From: Porticoccus sp041581635
GTDB taxonomy: Bacteria; Pseudomonadota; Gammaproteobacteria; Pseudomonadales; Porticoccaceae
DNA: 11,120 nucleotides
Direction: 5' to 3'
NCBI GenBank assembly: GCA_041581635.1
Contig: JBFICW010000051.1
Location: 1 to 11,120, forward strand
Part shown: one piece after another, positions 1 through 6,093 of the stretch
Numbering within the stretch: the stretch's first letter is position 1
How the letters are laid out: every line of letters begins with the position of its first letter
Notes under the pieces: model-generated
The model's database searches: none
Told to the model about the DNA's origin: nothing
Seen by the model: only the letters and a program-made list of their open reading frames with translations
Position numbers and translations under genes: made by a program

Positions 1-40
1 CCAGGCTTTTCTTAATGCCGATCAGCTCTGAGTTGTTCAT
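1..40 (-). CDS. Start of an unidentified gene, cut by the left edge
   Basis: An ATG at 38-40 on the minus strand opens a frame that stays open to the window edge. It reads MNNSELIGIKKSL before the sequence stops. An AGGGA stretch lies 6 bases upstream and could serve as a ribosome site. The frame begins just past the terminator hairpin of the heat-shock gene, so it may be a separate unit or may be read by leakage through that terminator. Thirteen residues are too few to name a family. That this is a real gene is inferred from the start codon, ribosome site and shared direction with its neighbours. Confidence 0.45.
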   Translation of the reverse strand, partial: MNNSELIGIKKSL

Positions 41-60
41 AACATATCCCTGATGTTGGT

Positions 61-100
61 TTTTAAAATAGAGTGACCGGGCTTTATCAAAGCCCGGTCA
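61..100 (-). terminator. Rho-independent terminator after the Hsp20 gene
   Basis: A perfect 12-bp inverted repeat (TGACCGGGCTTT at 74-85, its complement at 89-100) encloses a 3-base loop. On the minus strand the stem is followed by CTCTATTTT, a short and imperfect U-tract. It starts 11 bases after the hsp20 stop codon, as expected for an intrinsic terminator. The weak U-tract suggests termination may be incomplete. Confidence 0.85.
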
Positions 101-111
101 GCATTGACGAA

Positions 112-540
112 TTATTGGATGTCAATTCGTCGTTGTTTTGGGACTTCTTTGGCAACTTTGGGTGCCGTTAGTTTCAATATACCATCTTCAAAAGAGGCTT
201 TGATGTCCTCTTTATGAACGCCGTCGCCCAGGTCAAAACTACGCATATACTTACCATAGCGGCGTTCCTGGCGAATGACTTTCCCGTCTTTTTCTTCTTT
301 ATCTTCCTGTTTGGTTTCTGCCTCCAGTTTAAGCAAACCATCCTCAAGGGTGATTTGTATGCCCTCTTTTTTAAGACCAGGCATTTCGGCGGTTATTTCA
401 TAGTGGTCATCGTGTTCTACGATATCCACGTGCGGGGAAAAAAATGCACCCATGTTGCTATCTTTCCTGCGTGCCGGTGCCCAAAGGTCATCGGTGAAGC
501 GGTCTATATCGAAAAAGCTTCCTCTTGGTATTAAGGTCAT
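112..540 (-). CDS. Small heat-shock protein, Hsp20/alpha-crystallin family
   Basis: This ATP-independent cytoplasmic chaperone binds unfolding proteins and holds them for refolding by DnaK and ClpB. The protein has 142 residues, the usual size for bacterial Hsp20. The alpha-crystallin domain spans roughly residues 35-135. It opens with a VDIVEHDDHYEITAEMPGL-type strand, has a charged KQEDKEEKDGK stretch near its middle, and carries the RRYGKYMRSFDL segment and the GILKLTAPK signature near the end. The N-terminus (IPRGSFFDIDRFTDDLW) is the short variable arm. An IDIQ tail supplies the I-x-I type motif that docks between dimers. The start is set by a perfect AGGAGGTG six bases before the ATG. 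The gene is monocistronic, with its own sigma-32-type promoter upstream and a terminator downstream. Family assignment is firm; the particular paralogue (ibpA-like or other) is not resolved. Confidence 0.95.
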   Translation of the reverse strand: MTLIPRGSFFDIDRFTDDLWAPARRKDSNMGAFFSPHVDIVEHDDHYEITAEMPGLKKEGIQITLEDGLLKLEAETKQEDKEEKDGKVIRQERRYGKYMRSFDLGDGVHKEDIKASFEDGILKLTAPKVAKEVPKQRRIDIQ

Positions 541-544
541 GGCG

Positions 545-571
545 CACCTCCTGAACTGATATTTTCGAAGT
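545..571 (-). promoter_or_regulatory. Shine-Dalgarno and possible RNA thermometer in the hsp20 leader
   Basis: The ribosome site AGGAGGTG (545-552) can be hidden by a local hairpin in the minus-strand RNA. ACUUCGAA (564-571) pairs with UUC (553-555) and GAGGU (546-550). This gives 8 bp including one G-U pair, a 2-base AG bulge and an 8-base loop. SD-masking hairpins of modest stability are known as thermosensors in Hsp20 mRNAs (ROSE and fourU types). The fold was drawn by hand and its stability was not calculated. It does not match the classic ROSE sequence, so the role is inferred. Confidence 0.4.
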
Positions 572-608
572 TGTTAATGAGAGTAAAAAAACTGTTGCAG
601 CACTCTTA

Positions 609-638
609 AACATGGGCGTAAACACCCTGTTTTTCAAG
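609..638 (-). promoter_or_regulatory. Sigma-32 (heat-shock) promoter of the Hsp20 gene
   Basis: On the minus strand CTTGAAA (632-638) is a full match to the RpoH -35 element. After 14 bases comes GCCCATGTT (609-617), which matches the -10 consensus CCCCATNT at seven of eight positions. Transcription would start near 602, giving a leader of about 60 nt. Position ahead of a heat-shock gene agrees with the motif. Confidence 0.82.
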
Positions 639-670
639 TGAACCTAGGTGATTATTAAAGAGGTAGGTTG

Positions 671-688
671 ATCTTGATCAATCTTGAT
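671..688. repeat. Short direct repeat upstream of the hsp20 promoter
   Basis: ATCTTGAT occurs twice (671-678 and 681-688), and the junction forms the palindrome TTGATCAA (674-681). It lies about 70-85 bases upstream of the predicted hsp20 start site, between the pteridine reductase stop and the heat-shock promoter. It could be a regulator site or chance; no known operator is recognised. Confidence 0.3.
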
Positions 689-737
689 GGGTACCGATGA
701 CAGCCCTTCAACAAACGGGTGTTCCGTGTTTTCGTGT

Positions 738-1475
738 TTAGATGAGAGAACTGCCGCCATCAACAGCAATAACCTGGCCTGTGGTATAGCTGTCGTTGGT
801 AGCCAAAAATAGTGCGAGTTGGGCAATATCAGCAGGGCTTCCGGTGCGTCCCAGGGGCACATTGTCGATAACCTTATATTTTGTGGCGTCACTCATTTGA
901 TCATTGGTATTGGGCCATAAAATAACACCGGGAGCGATACCGTTAACGCGCACGTCTGGGGCGAGTTCTTTTGCCAATGATTTGGTCAACATGACATTTC
1001 CAGCTTTGGCAATACAGTAAATGCTATAGCCTTTTAGCGGGTTTTTTGCGTAGATATCGGCAATGCTGATAATGCATCCCTTACTCTGACGCAGCTTGTT
1101 GGCAACAGACTGACAAAGAAAATAAGGGCCCTTCAGATTGCTTCCCATTAAATTATCCCATTGCTCTTCGTTGGCATTCGCGAGTTCTGTCGGGTAAAAG
1201 CTGGAGGCATTATTAACCAGAACGTTGAGATCATTCCGCCATTGGAAGACCGCTTCAGCCATGGCTTTAACGGCGGAGATATCTGTCAGTTCTGCTTGAA
1301 AAATCGCTGCAGAATCTGTTCTGTTTGCGTTCAATTCTTGAGCAAGGGCGTTGGCGTCTTCTGCCGAATGGTTGTAGTGCAGAGCCACGTCATAGCCTTC
1401 CCGATGAAAGGTTTGGGCTATTTCTGCACCGATGCGGCGGGCAGCACCGGTGATAAGTACTACGGGAGCGTTCAC
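738..1475 (-). CDS. Pteridine reductase (short-chain dehydrogenase, FolM/PTR1-like)
   Basis: Predicted NADPH-dependent cytoplasmic reductase of dihydropterins, probably making tetrahydromonapterin or a related pterin. At 245 residues it has the normal SDR length. The cofactor loop is TGAARRIG (9-16); the double Arg is typical of pteridine reductases and favours NADPH. NNAS is at 88-91. The catalytic pair is Y153-x3-K157. The usual catalytic Ser position carries Asp140 (IAD), as in PTR1 and FolM enzymes, which separates it from general SDRs such as FabG. VPLGRTG (207-213) and the C-terminal VDGGSSLI are also typical. The start is GTG (1473-1475), 6 bases after the cca stop, with the AGG of cca's last codons as ribosome site, so translation is probably coupled to cca. 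Substrate is inferred from family; other SDR activities cannot be ruled out. Confidence 0.85.
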   Translation of the reverse strand: MNAPVVLITGAARRIGAEIAQTFHREGYDVALHYNHSAEDANALAQELNANRTDSAAIFQAELTDISAVKAMAEAVFQWRNDLNVLVNNASSFYPTELANANEEQWDNLMGSNLKGPYFLCQSVANKLRQSKGCIISIADIYAKNPLKGYSIYCIAKAGNVMLTKSLAKELAPDVRVNGIAPGVILWPNTNDQMSDATKYKVIDNVPLGRTGSPADIAQLALFLATNDSYTTGQVIAVDGGSSLI

Positions 1476-1481
1476 CGCGGA

Positions 1482-2717
1482 TTACCTGTCTGGCTCATAG
1501 TTGATCTTGAGGTTGCTAATAATTTCTTGGCGACGTTGGTTGATGGCCTCGCCCAGTTCTTTTCCGGTGATACCTTTTTGGATAAATTCCTGACTGTCGA
1601 CGGACTGAATCGCCTCAAAAACTTTTAGTAGCCAAGACCCTGAAGGATAGGTGTTATTTTCGTATCCAAGGCGTCCTCTGGCATCGGCTTCACAACAGCG
1701 GACAAATTGGGCCAGTTTTTCCGGTTGCCTGTGCGCACCAACCCCATTCAGCATTTTTAGTATTGTGACGGGGCGAAGTTGTGGCGCTTTATGGCACAGC
1801 AGATGATAGCGGGTGACAGGTACAGCTAAGTCGCGATAGCGGTTAGGTGCTTTTAATCGGTCACAAAGTTCATTAACCAGCTTTACACCACGCTCCTCAT
1901 GACCGGAATGTTTGGGAAGTACATCTGCCGGCGTAATTCCCTTGCCTAGATCGTGAACCAGAACGGCAAATCGGATGGCTGGGTCGTTATCCAAAGCGGC
2001 AGCTTGATCCAGGGCCATCAGAATGTGAATACCGGTATCCACCTCGGGATGATAGTCGGCGCGTTGAGCTACGCCGAACAACTGGTCTACTTCTGGAAAC
2101 AGTACCTTGAGCGCATTGCAATGCCGCAACACTTCAATATAAGTTCGAGGTGATTGCTCTCCCAGCGCTCGCTCTGTTTCCACCCAGACACGTTCTGGTG
2201 TGAGGTGCTGCAGCTCACCACTGGCGGCAATCTCCGTCATTAATGCCATGGTTTCTGGAGCAATAGTAAACCCTAAATGATGATAGCGGGCTGCAAAGCG
2301 AGCGACACGCAGTACGCGCAACGGGTCTTCTACAAAGGCATCTGAAACATGGCGAAGTATTTTATCTGCAATATCCCGTTGGCCCCCATAGGGGTCAATC
2401 AGATTGCCCTCACTATCCTCTGCAATGGCATTGATGGTGAGGTCGCGACGGGATAAGTCCTCCTCCAGAGTAACGCTGGTGTCGGTAGAACATTCGAAAC
2501 CTTTATAGCCTGTACCGGATTTTCGCTCCGTACGGGCAAGGGCGTACTCCTCCTTGGTTTTTGGGTGGAGGAAGACAGGAAAATCGCTGCCCACTTGTCT
2601 GTAACCCTGGTCAATAAGTTCTTTTGGTGTTGCGCCTACAACTACCCAATCCCTTTCTGTGTAAGGGTAACCGAGTAATTTGTCGCGCACCGCGCCGCCA
2701 ACTAAATACAGATTCAT
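1482..2717 (-). CDS. cca: Multifunctional CCA protein (tRNA nucleotidyltransferase with HD domain)
   Basis: Adds or repairs the 3'-terminal CCA of tRNAs without a template, using CTP and ATP. The 411 residues match the E. coli enzyme (about 412). The head domain has GGAVRD (7-12), the metal-binding strand ERDWVVVG (21-28), the FPVFLHP and EYALARTERK segments, and RRDLTINA (90-97). The neck and body have EDPLRVLRVARFAARY (130-145) and LTPERVW (172-178). The C-terminal HD phosphohydrolase domain shows H255-D256 in VHDLGKG and an HSGHEE segment (270-275); in E. coli this domain gives phosphatase, 2'-nucleotidase and cyclic phosphodiesterase activities. One oddity is that the first of the two catalytic carboxylates (Asp21 in E. 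coli) is Glu21 here, while Asp23 is kept. The ribosome site is weak (GGGA, 8 bases upstream). The gene is followed closely by the pteridine reductase gene. Confidence 0.96.
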   Translation of the reverse strand: MNLYLVGGAVRDKLLGYPYTERDWVVVGATPKELIDQGYRQVGSDFPVFLHPKTKEEYALARTERKSGTGYKGFECSTDTSVTLEEDLSRRDLTINAIAEDSEGNLIDPYGGQRDIADKILRHVSDAFVEDPLRVLRVARFAARYHHLGFTIAPETMALMTEIAASGELQHLTPERVWVETERALGEQSPRTYIEVLRHCNALKVLFPEVDQLFGVAQRADYHPEVDTGIHILMALDQAAALDNDPAIRFAVLVHDLGKGITPADVLPKHSGHEERGVKLVNELCDRLKAPNRYRDLAVPVTRYHLLCHKAPQLRPVTILKMLNGVGAHRQPEKLAQFVRCCEADARGRLGYENNTYPSGSWLLKVFEAIQSVDSQEFIQKGITGKELGEAINQRRQEIISNLKINYEPDR

Positions 2718-2972
2718 GTGTTTTTCCCAGAGTCTTTTGTATGTTACCAGTACCAGTAGGAGGCAGACATATTTACTGTAAATAAAAGTCTGATTTATCT
2801 GTTGTCAGCAAAGTTTGGGGGGTAGCGCAGATTTCTCTGTATGAGGTCGTGTGCAGAGATTGGAATAACAGGAGAATGGGGTAATAGAGAAGCTAATAAA
2901 AAAGAGTTTTTGTTGTGATGTTTTGGCGCGATGGAGAAGTCCTTTTCCCGTAACCCGACCGTTTTGATGTGA
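2718..2972. other. Intergenic stretch between the SOS small ORF and cca
   Basis: These 255 bases hold no convincing gene. There is a short tandem repeat (TACCAG twice, 2745-2756) and a weak 6-bp inverted repeat (TCTCTG near 2833, CAGAGA near 2854). There is no GC-rich hairpin with a U-tract, so no clear terminator for the upstream small ORF. The region must contain or pass on the transcription of cca. A loose candidate promoter (CTGACA, 17 bases, TTATTT on the minus strand near 2776-2808) is too poor to call. Confidence 0.4.
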
Positions 2973-3155
2973 CTACTGAATTCGGGGGCGCTCTGAATTG
3001 GCAATAAAGGCAAAGAATCGACTCATCTGTTCAGGGCCCAATGTGACAGGGTGTGGTGTGGTTTGGAATAAGTCGAAGCTATTGCTATGTCGGGCTTTGT
3101 ATCGAGCAAGGCGAATGCGTGAGCGTAACGTGTAGAGCAATTTTGAAAAAATCAT
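2973..3155 (-). CDS. SOS-controlled small basic protein, function unknown
   Basis: This 60-residue ORF is not recognised as any family. Three things support it as a gene: an ATG start with the ribosome site AGGAA 5 bases upstream (3161-3165), a good promoter just before it, and a near-consensus LexA box over the start site. The protein is strongly basic (8 Arg, 2 Lys, 3 acidic residues). Residues 1-22 (MIFSKLLYTLRSRIRLARYK and on) could form an amphipathic helix with Arg/Lys on one face and Leu/Ile on the other, suited to membrane or nucleic-acid contact. A Pro/Thr-rich middle (32-41) follows, then a short hydrophobic patch (SRFFAFIA, 45-52). There is no clear transmembrane span and no cysteine. 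It lies between spoVR and cca, all in one direction. It might instead be the leader of an SOS-induced small RNA, or of a transcript reaching cca. Confidence 0.55.
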   Translation of the reverse strand: MIFSKLLYTLRSRIRLARYKARHSNSFDLFQTTPHPVTLGPEQMSRFFAFIANSERPRIQ

Positions 3156-3168
3156 GGTTATTCCTACA

Positions 3169-3188
3169 GTCTGTATTTATATACAGTA
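3169..3188 (-). promoter_or_regulatory. LexA binding site (SOS box)
   Basis: On the minus strand the site reads TACTGTATATAAATACAGAC. It contains the full CTGT-N8-ACAG core (3171-3186) with an AT-only centre and matches 17 of 20 positions of the E. coli consensus TACTGTATATATATACAGTA. It overlaps the -10 element and the predicted start of transcription, the classic position for LexA repression. A match of this quality is unlikely by chance in one 11-kb window. Confidence 0.88.
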
Positions 3189-3215
3189 TATTAGCAGAGT
3201 TTTTTCAAATGGCAA
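3187..3215 (-). promoter_or_regulatory. Sigma-70 promoter under LexA control
   Basis: On the minus strand TTGCCA (3210-3215) is followed after 17 bases by TAATAT (3187-3192). Transcription would start near 3180, inside the LexA box, giving a leader of about 25 nt to the ATG at 3155. An overlapping TATACT (3185-3190) is an alternative -10 with a 19-base spacer. The promoter sits between the spoVR stop and the small ORF, so it restarts transcription after the kinase operon. Confidence 0.65.
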
Positions 3216-3285
3216 TAGTTTCGGGTGAGGCGTTCTGATTAGTATTAACACCACTTCCAGCGCGCGCGAGTTTCTTGGCGACGAG

Positions 3286-4806
3286 TTACTCTAACTCAAG
3301 AGTTTCTGGGCAGGAGTAACGACGCTCGATAATGGTTTCATCTCGAGTGCTAATCACTGATTCCAGATGAACACCAAATCCCCAAAGTCTATGGAGGTGC
3401 TTGAGTACTTCTTTTGCTGATTCGGGTTCAAGTGGTCTGTTACTGTGCATTTCATGGCGTAGGGTTAATGAGCGATCACCGCGTACATTCACATCGTAGA
3501 CTTGAATATTGGGGTCTTGATAGCTGATGTTATAGGTCTCGGCAAGTCGCTCTCTAATGGCCTGGTAGCCATTTTCGTCGTGAATACTCGAGACTTCCAA
3601 AAAGTCATTTTTTTCATCATCCATTACTGCAAATAGCTTCATTTCTCGAATCAGGTGGGGGGATAGAAATTGCAGGATAAAACTTTCATCCTTAAAGTCG
3701 CGCATGGCAAAGTGTAGGGTGTCTAACCACGGACTACCGGCAATATCCGGGAACCAGTGCCGGTCTTCCTCGGTGGGATCTTCGCAGATTCGTTTGAGGT
3801 CATGCATCATGCCAAAACCCAGCGTATAGGGATTTATGCCATTAAAGTAAGGGGAATTAAAGGGTGGCTGATAGATGACATTAGTATGATGTTGCAAAAA
3901 TTCCAACATAAAGCCATCAGTTACTAAGCCCTCTTTGTGGAGTTCGTGAAGGATATGGAAATGCCAGAAGCAGGCCCAACCCTCGTTCATTACTTTGGTT
4001 TGCCGTTGTGGATACAGGTATTGGGCAAGCTTGCGTACGATGCGCACCACCTCTCGTTGCCAGGGTTCTAGAAGCGGGGCATTTTTTTCCACAAAATAGA
4101 GCAGGTTTTCCTGGGGCTCGGGGGGGAATCGATCAGATGGTAATACGCTATCGCCATCTGTTTTTTTGGGGATGGTTTTCCATAGTTCGTTGACCTGCTG
4201 TTGAAGTATTTCCTCCCTCTCTTGCTGACGACGAGCTTCCTCTTCGACAGAGATTGGGTAGGGGCGCTTGTAGCGATCCACGCCATGACTCATTAGAGCA
4301 TGACAGGAGTCGAGAAGTAGCTCGACTTCTTCAACACCATGTTGTTCTTCGCACTTGGCAATAAAACTCTTGGTGAAGACCAGATAGTCGATGATTGACT
4401 CGGCATCGGTCCAGGTTTGAAACAGGTAATTATTTTTGAAAAAGGAATTATGTCCAAAGCAGGCATGAGCAATGACCAGCGCTTGCATGGTCGTGGTATT
4501 TTCCTCCATTAAATAGGCAATGCAGGGGTTGGAGTTAATCACAATTTCGTAGGCCAGCCCCATGTGGCCTCGACGGTAATTGTTTTCGATGTTGATGAAG
4601 TGCTTGCCGTATGACCAGTGGTTATAGTTAACCGGCATGCCAGATGATGCATAGGCATCCATCATCTGTTCTGAGTTAATAATTTCAATTTGATTGGGGT
4701 AGGTGTCCAATTTGAATTTTTTGGCAATACGGCTAATTTCACGCTCGTAGCTTTTTAGCGTTTCAAAGTCCCATTCAGAGCTGGTTGAAATGGGTTTAGT
4801 CGTCAT
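3286..4806 (-). CDS. SpoVR family protein (YcgB-like)
   Basis: A soluble protein of the family named after Bacillus SpoVR, which is needed for spore cortex formation; its biochemical role in non-sporulating bacteria is unknown. The 506 residues match E. coli YcgB (about 510). Conserved segments are the W-x-YGKH region (64-69), AHACFGHNSFF (113-123), MNEGWACFWH (273-282), the INPYTLGFGM stretch (324-333) and HWFPDIAGSPW (350-360). The His and Glu residues in the second and third segments could bind a metal; this is inference. A charged, coiled-coil-like stretch lies at 187-210. No signal peptide or membrane span is seen. The ATG overlaps the yeaH stop (ATGA, 4803-4806), which implies coupled translation; an AGGA lies 8-11 bases upstream. 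It is the last gene of the prkA-yeaH-spoVR operon, and no clear intrinsic terminator follows. Confidence 0.94.
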   Translation of the reverse strand: MTTKPISTSSEWDFETLKSYEREISRIAKKFKLDTYPNQIEIINSEQMMDAYASSGMPVNYNHWSYGKHFINIENNYRRGHMGLAYEIVINSNPCIAYLMEENTTTMQALVIAHACFGHNSFFKNNYLFQTWTDAESIIDYLVFTKSFIAKCEEQHGVEEVELLLDSCHALMSHGVDRYKRPYPISVEEEARRQQEREEILQQQVNELWKTIPKKTDGDSVLPSDRFPPEPQENLLYFVEKNAPLLEPWQREVVRIVRKLAQYLYPQRQTKVMNEGWACFWHFHILHELHKEGLVTDGFMLEFLQHHTNVIYQPPFNSPYFNGINPYTLGFGMMHDLKRICEDPTEEDRHWFPDIAGSPWLDTLHFAMRDFKDESFILQFLSPHLIREMKLFAVMDDEKNDFLEVSSIHDENGYQAIRERLAETYNISYQDPNIQVYDVNVRGDRSLTLRHEMHSNRPLEPESAKEVLKHLHRLWGFGVHLESVISTRDETIIERRYSCPETLELE

Positions 4807-6059
4807 GCCGATTGTTTCCTAAATAATTCGTGGAAAACCGGATAAATATCTTTGGGCCCTCTGATGTGTTGCATGGCAAAAGTATCCGGATGACTCTTTT
4901 GAAGCGGCGTATAGGTTTGCCATAGTGGCTTGTCGCCCAGATCCGTAATTTCGATATAGGCAAAGTACTGGGTAAGCGGTAATAATTTAGTAATAAAATC
5001 AATTGACCGCCGACTGTCGTCTGGCCAGTTGTCACCGTCTGAGGCTTGGGCCCCGTAGATATTCCATTCATTGACCGGGTAGCGGCTTTCAATAATGGCA
5101 TGCATCAATTCCAAGGCGCTGGATACCACCGTTCCACCCGTTTCCCTCGAGTAAAAAAACTCTTCTTCGTCGACTTCCTTTGCCGTGGTGTGGTGACGAA
5201 TGAAGACCACATCGGTTTTGTCGTAATTGCGGGAGAGGAACAGGTAAAGCAGAATAAAAAATCGTTTCGCTAAATCCTTGGTGGCCTGATCCATTGAACC
5301 CGAAACATCCATTAGGCAGAACATCACAGCCTTTGAGTGAGGGATCGGTTCCTTCGTATGATGGTGATATTTGATATCGAAGTCGTCGAGGAAGGGGATG
5401 TGAGAAAGTTGTTCTCTCAATTCCTCGATAGCCTTTTCCAGTTTCTGGCGTTCTTCCTGTGTATCCTCGATCACCAGAAGCGCCGATAAGCGTTCCTCCA
5501 ATTCTCGGAGTTCAGTTCTCTTACTGGCACCCAGGGCAATACGCCGTTTAGTGGCAGCCTGCATTGAGCGGGTAATACTAATGTTGGCGGGTGTCCCCTC
5601 ACTGGAAAATCCCGACTTAACTCGCTTAAACTCTTCGCTGCCCGACAGTTGCCGTTTGGTGAGGTTGGGCAGCTCCATATCCTCGAATAACGCGTCCAGA
5701 AACTCCTGCTGGCTTATTTCAAAAACAAATTCATCCATCCCTTTGCCCGAATCACTGGCGCTACCAGGGCCACTTCCTCCACCCAGGGTTGGACGGGGAA
5801 AACGATCACCGGAAACAAATTCTTCATTGCCGGGTAGGACGTGAATGACTTTTCCACCTTTGCCGTGGAAGAAATGCGGCTCATTGAGGTCGCGTGCGGG
5901 AATACTGATCTTCTCGCCGGCTTTTGTGTCGGTGATACTGCGGTTTCTCAGGTTTTCTGCAACCGCTTCACGAATTTGCTTTCGATAGCGTCGCATGAAT
6001 CGCTGGCGGTTAACCATGCTCTTCTGCTTGCTGCCAAGGCGCCGGTCAATCAGAAACAT
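4803..6059 (-). CDS. yeaH: YeaH / UPF0229 family protein with a VWA-like domain
   Basis: Partner of the PrkA kinase in a conserved stress operon; no enzyme activity is known. It has 418 residues against about 427 in E. coli YeaH. The N-terminus is basic (RRLGSKQKSMVNRQRFMRRYRK, residues 6-27) and possibly binds nucleic acid or partners. A Gly/Ser-rich linker (93-107) and a Glu/Leu/Arg-rich coiled coil (about 181-219) follow. The C-terminal half is a von Willebrand A-like fold with a readable MIDAS metal site: D251-V-S253-G-S255, T310 (TGGT) and D341 (SDGDN). The start at 6057-6059 follows GGGAGG by 7 bases. The gene lies 34 bases after prkA and overlaps spoVR by 4 bases. AAA+ ATPases paired with VWA proteins (RavA-ViaA, NorQ-NorD) suggest that it is an adaptor for PrkA; that is inference. 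Confidence 0.94.
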   Translation of the reverse strand: MFLIDRRLGSKQKSMVNRQRFMRRYRKQIREAVAENLRNRSITDTKAGEKISIPARDLNEPHFFHGKGGKVIHVLPGNEEFVSGDRFPRPTLGGGSGPGSASDSGKGMDEFVFEISQQEFLDALFEDMELPNLTKRQLSGSEEFKRVKSGFSSEGTPANISITRSMQAATKRRIALGASKRTELRELEERLSALLVIEDTQEERQKLEKAIEELREQLSHIPFLDDFDIKYHHHTKEPIPHSKAVMFCLMDVSGSMDQATKDLAKRFFILLYLFLSRNYDKTDVVFIRHHTTAKEVDEEEFFYSRETGGTVVSSALELMHAIIESRYPVNEWNIYGAQASDGDNWPDDSRRSIDFITKLLPLTQYFAYIEITDLGDKPLWQTYTPLQKSHPDTFAMQHIRGPKDIYPVFHELFRKQSA

Positions 6060-6093
6060 AGGGTCGCCTCCCTTGCCACAGGTTGATCCGCTA

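Noticed and set aside
644..892. 82-codon minus-strand ORF extending past the 3' end of the pteridine reductase gene
   Set aside because: Most of it lies in another frame of the reductase gene, and the rest covers the region just upstream of the heat-shock promoter. No family features are seen.
2776..2792. Second LexA box upstream of cca (ACTGTAAATAAAAGTCTG)
   Set aside because: The left half CTGT is present but the right half ACAG is missing at the required spacing of 8.
2795..3013. 72-codon minus-strand ORF downstream of, and overlapping, the SOS small ORF
   Set aside because: Its first codon is TTG with no clear ribosome site, it overlaps the better supported ORF in another frame, and the product shows no recognisable family. 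A frameshift joining the two ORFs is possible but nothing in the sequence supports it.
3053..3238. 61-codon plus-strand ORF across the LexA box
   Set aside because: It runs through the promoter and LexA box, lies opposite the small ORF, and has no convincing ribosome site. A plus-strand promoter (TTGAAA, 16 bases, TACAGT) is weaker than the minus-strand one.
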